Of a stretch of 13,224 nt of DNA, positions 13,152 to 13,224 are shown in pieces (the first letter of the stretch is position 1; each line of letters opens with the position of its first letter). Origin of the DNA: Acidobacteriota bacterium (GTDB lineage: Bacteria > Acidobacteriota > UBA4820 > DSQY01). The notes under the pieces are model-generated. The model was not told where the DNA came from. It saw only the letters and a list, made by a program, of their open reading frames with translations, and did not search any database. Both the position numbers and the translations under genes were made by a program. The stretch is taken from the NCBI GenBank assembly GCA_022759065.1, contig JAEMPZ010000091.1, positions 1 to 13,224 of the forward strand. The letters are read 5' to 3'.

Positions 13152-13224
13152 CATGAGGTGATTAGTGATTAGTGGCTAGTGAGCAGTGACCTGTGAGCAA
13201 GACAAATGATGGATGATAGATGAG
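13152..13224. repeat. Period-7 repeat arm, cut by window end (element D)
   Basis: Degenerate GTGNNNA heptamers place TGA at 13159, 13166, 13180, 13187 and 13194 (13173 is TGG), followed by ATGATGG-like units with TGA at 13207, 13214 and 13221. Apart from one phase slip the spacing is exactly 7. It looks like the left arm of another hairpin whose right arm would lie outside the window. It sits 83 bp upstream of the minus-strand operon. Confidence 0.75.

Overview
The window is a 13.2 kb chromosomal stretch from a Gram-negative bacterium. It carries lipid A synthesis (lpxB), a TolC-type outer membrane channel and a complete tripartite MacAB-like efflux set. Coding density is high, G+C is moderately high, and GTG or TTG starts and ATGA overlaps occur. 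A divergent 2-hydroxyacyl-CoA dehydratase-like protein hints at an anaerobic lineage. No gene allows a confident phylum call. The repeat style (see below) recalls what I have seen in genomes of uncultured bacteria, but that is memory, not evidence. There is no phage, IS transposase, CRISPR array, rRNA or tRNA.

Layout: lpxB (+) is convergent with rpmB (-), which has its own promoter. A 359-bp gene-free stretch rich in inverted repeats (1614-1972) separates rpmB from a small DUF4160-DUF2442 gene pair (-). Divergent from that pair is a DUF2007/zinc-ribbon protein (+). Next comes a five-gene + strand cluster: tolC-like channel, Yip1-family membrane protein, MacA-like adaptor, LolD/MacB-type ATPase and MacB-type permease. 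It is convergent with a CNNM/CBS/CorC membrane protein (-). The window ends with a tightly overlapping - strand operon: HgdB-like protein, LipM-like octanoyltransferase and UPF0173 metallo-hydrolase.

The most unusual content is non-coding. Four intergenic places (1311-1410, 9014-9078, 10394-10559, 13152-13224) hold elements built alike: degenerate tandem units with an almost exact 7-nt period. In the three complete ones these form a left arm and a complementary right arm. The unit sequence differs at each locus. Each unit carries a stop triplet at the same phase, on the + strand in left arms and on the - strand in right arms. Because 7 is not divisible by 3, each arm stops all three frames entering the hairpin. 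The CorC-like gene takes its stop codon from such an arm. A fifth palindrome of roughly 8-nt units (3234-3345) lies inside the tolC-like gene and encodes most of its signal peptide.

The efflux cluster is self-sufficient: ATPase plus permease in the inner membrane, adaptor across the periplasm, channel in the outer membrane. The Yip1 protein between channel and adaptor is an extra, uncharacterised membrane component.
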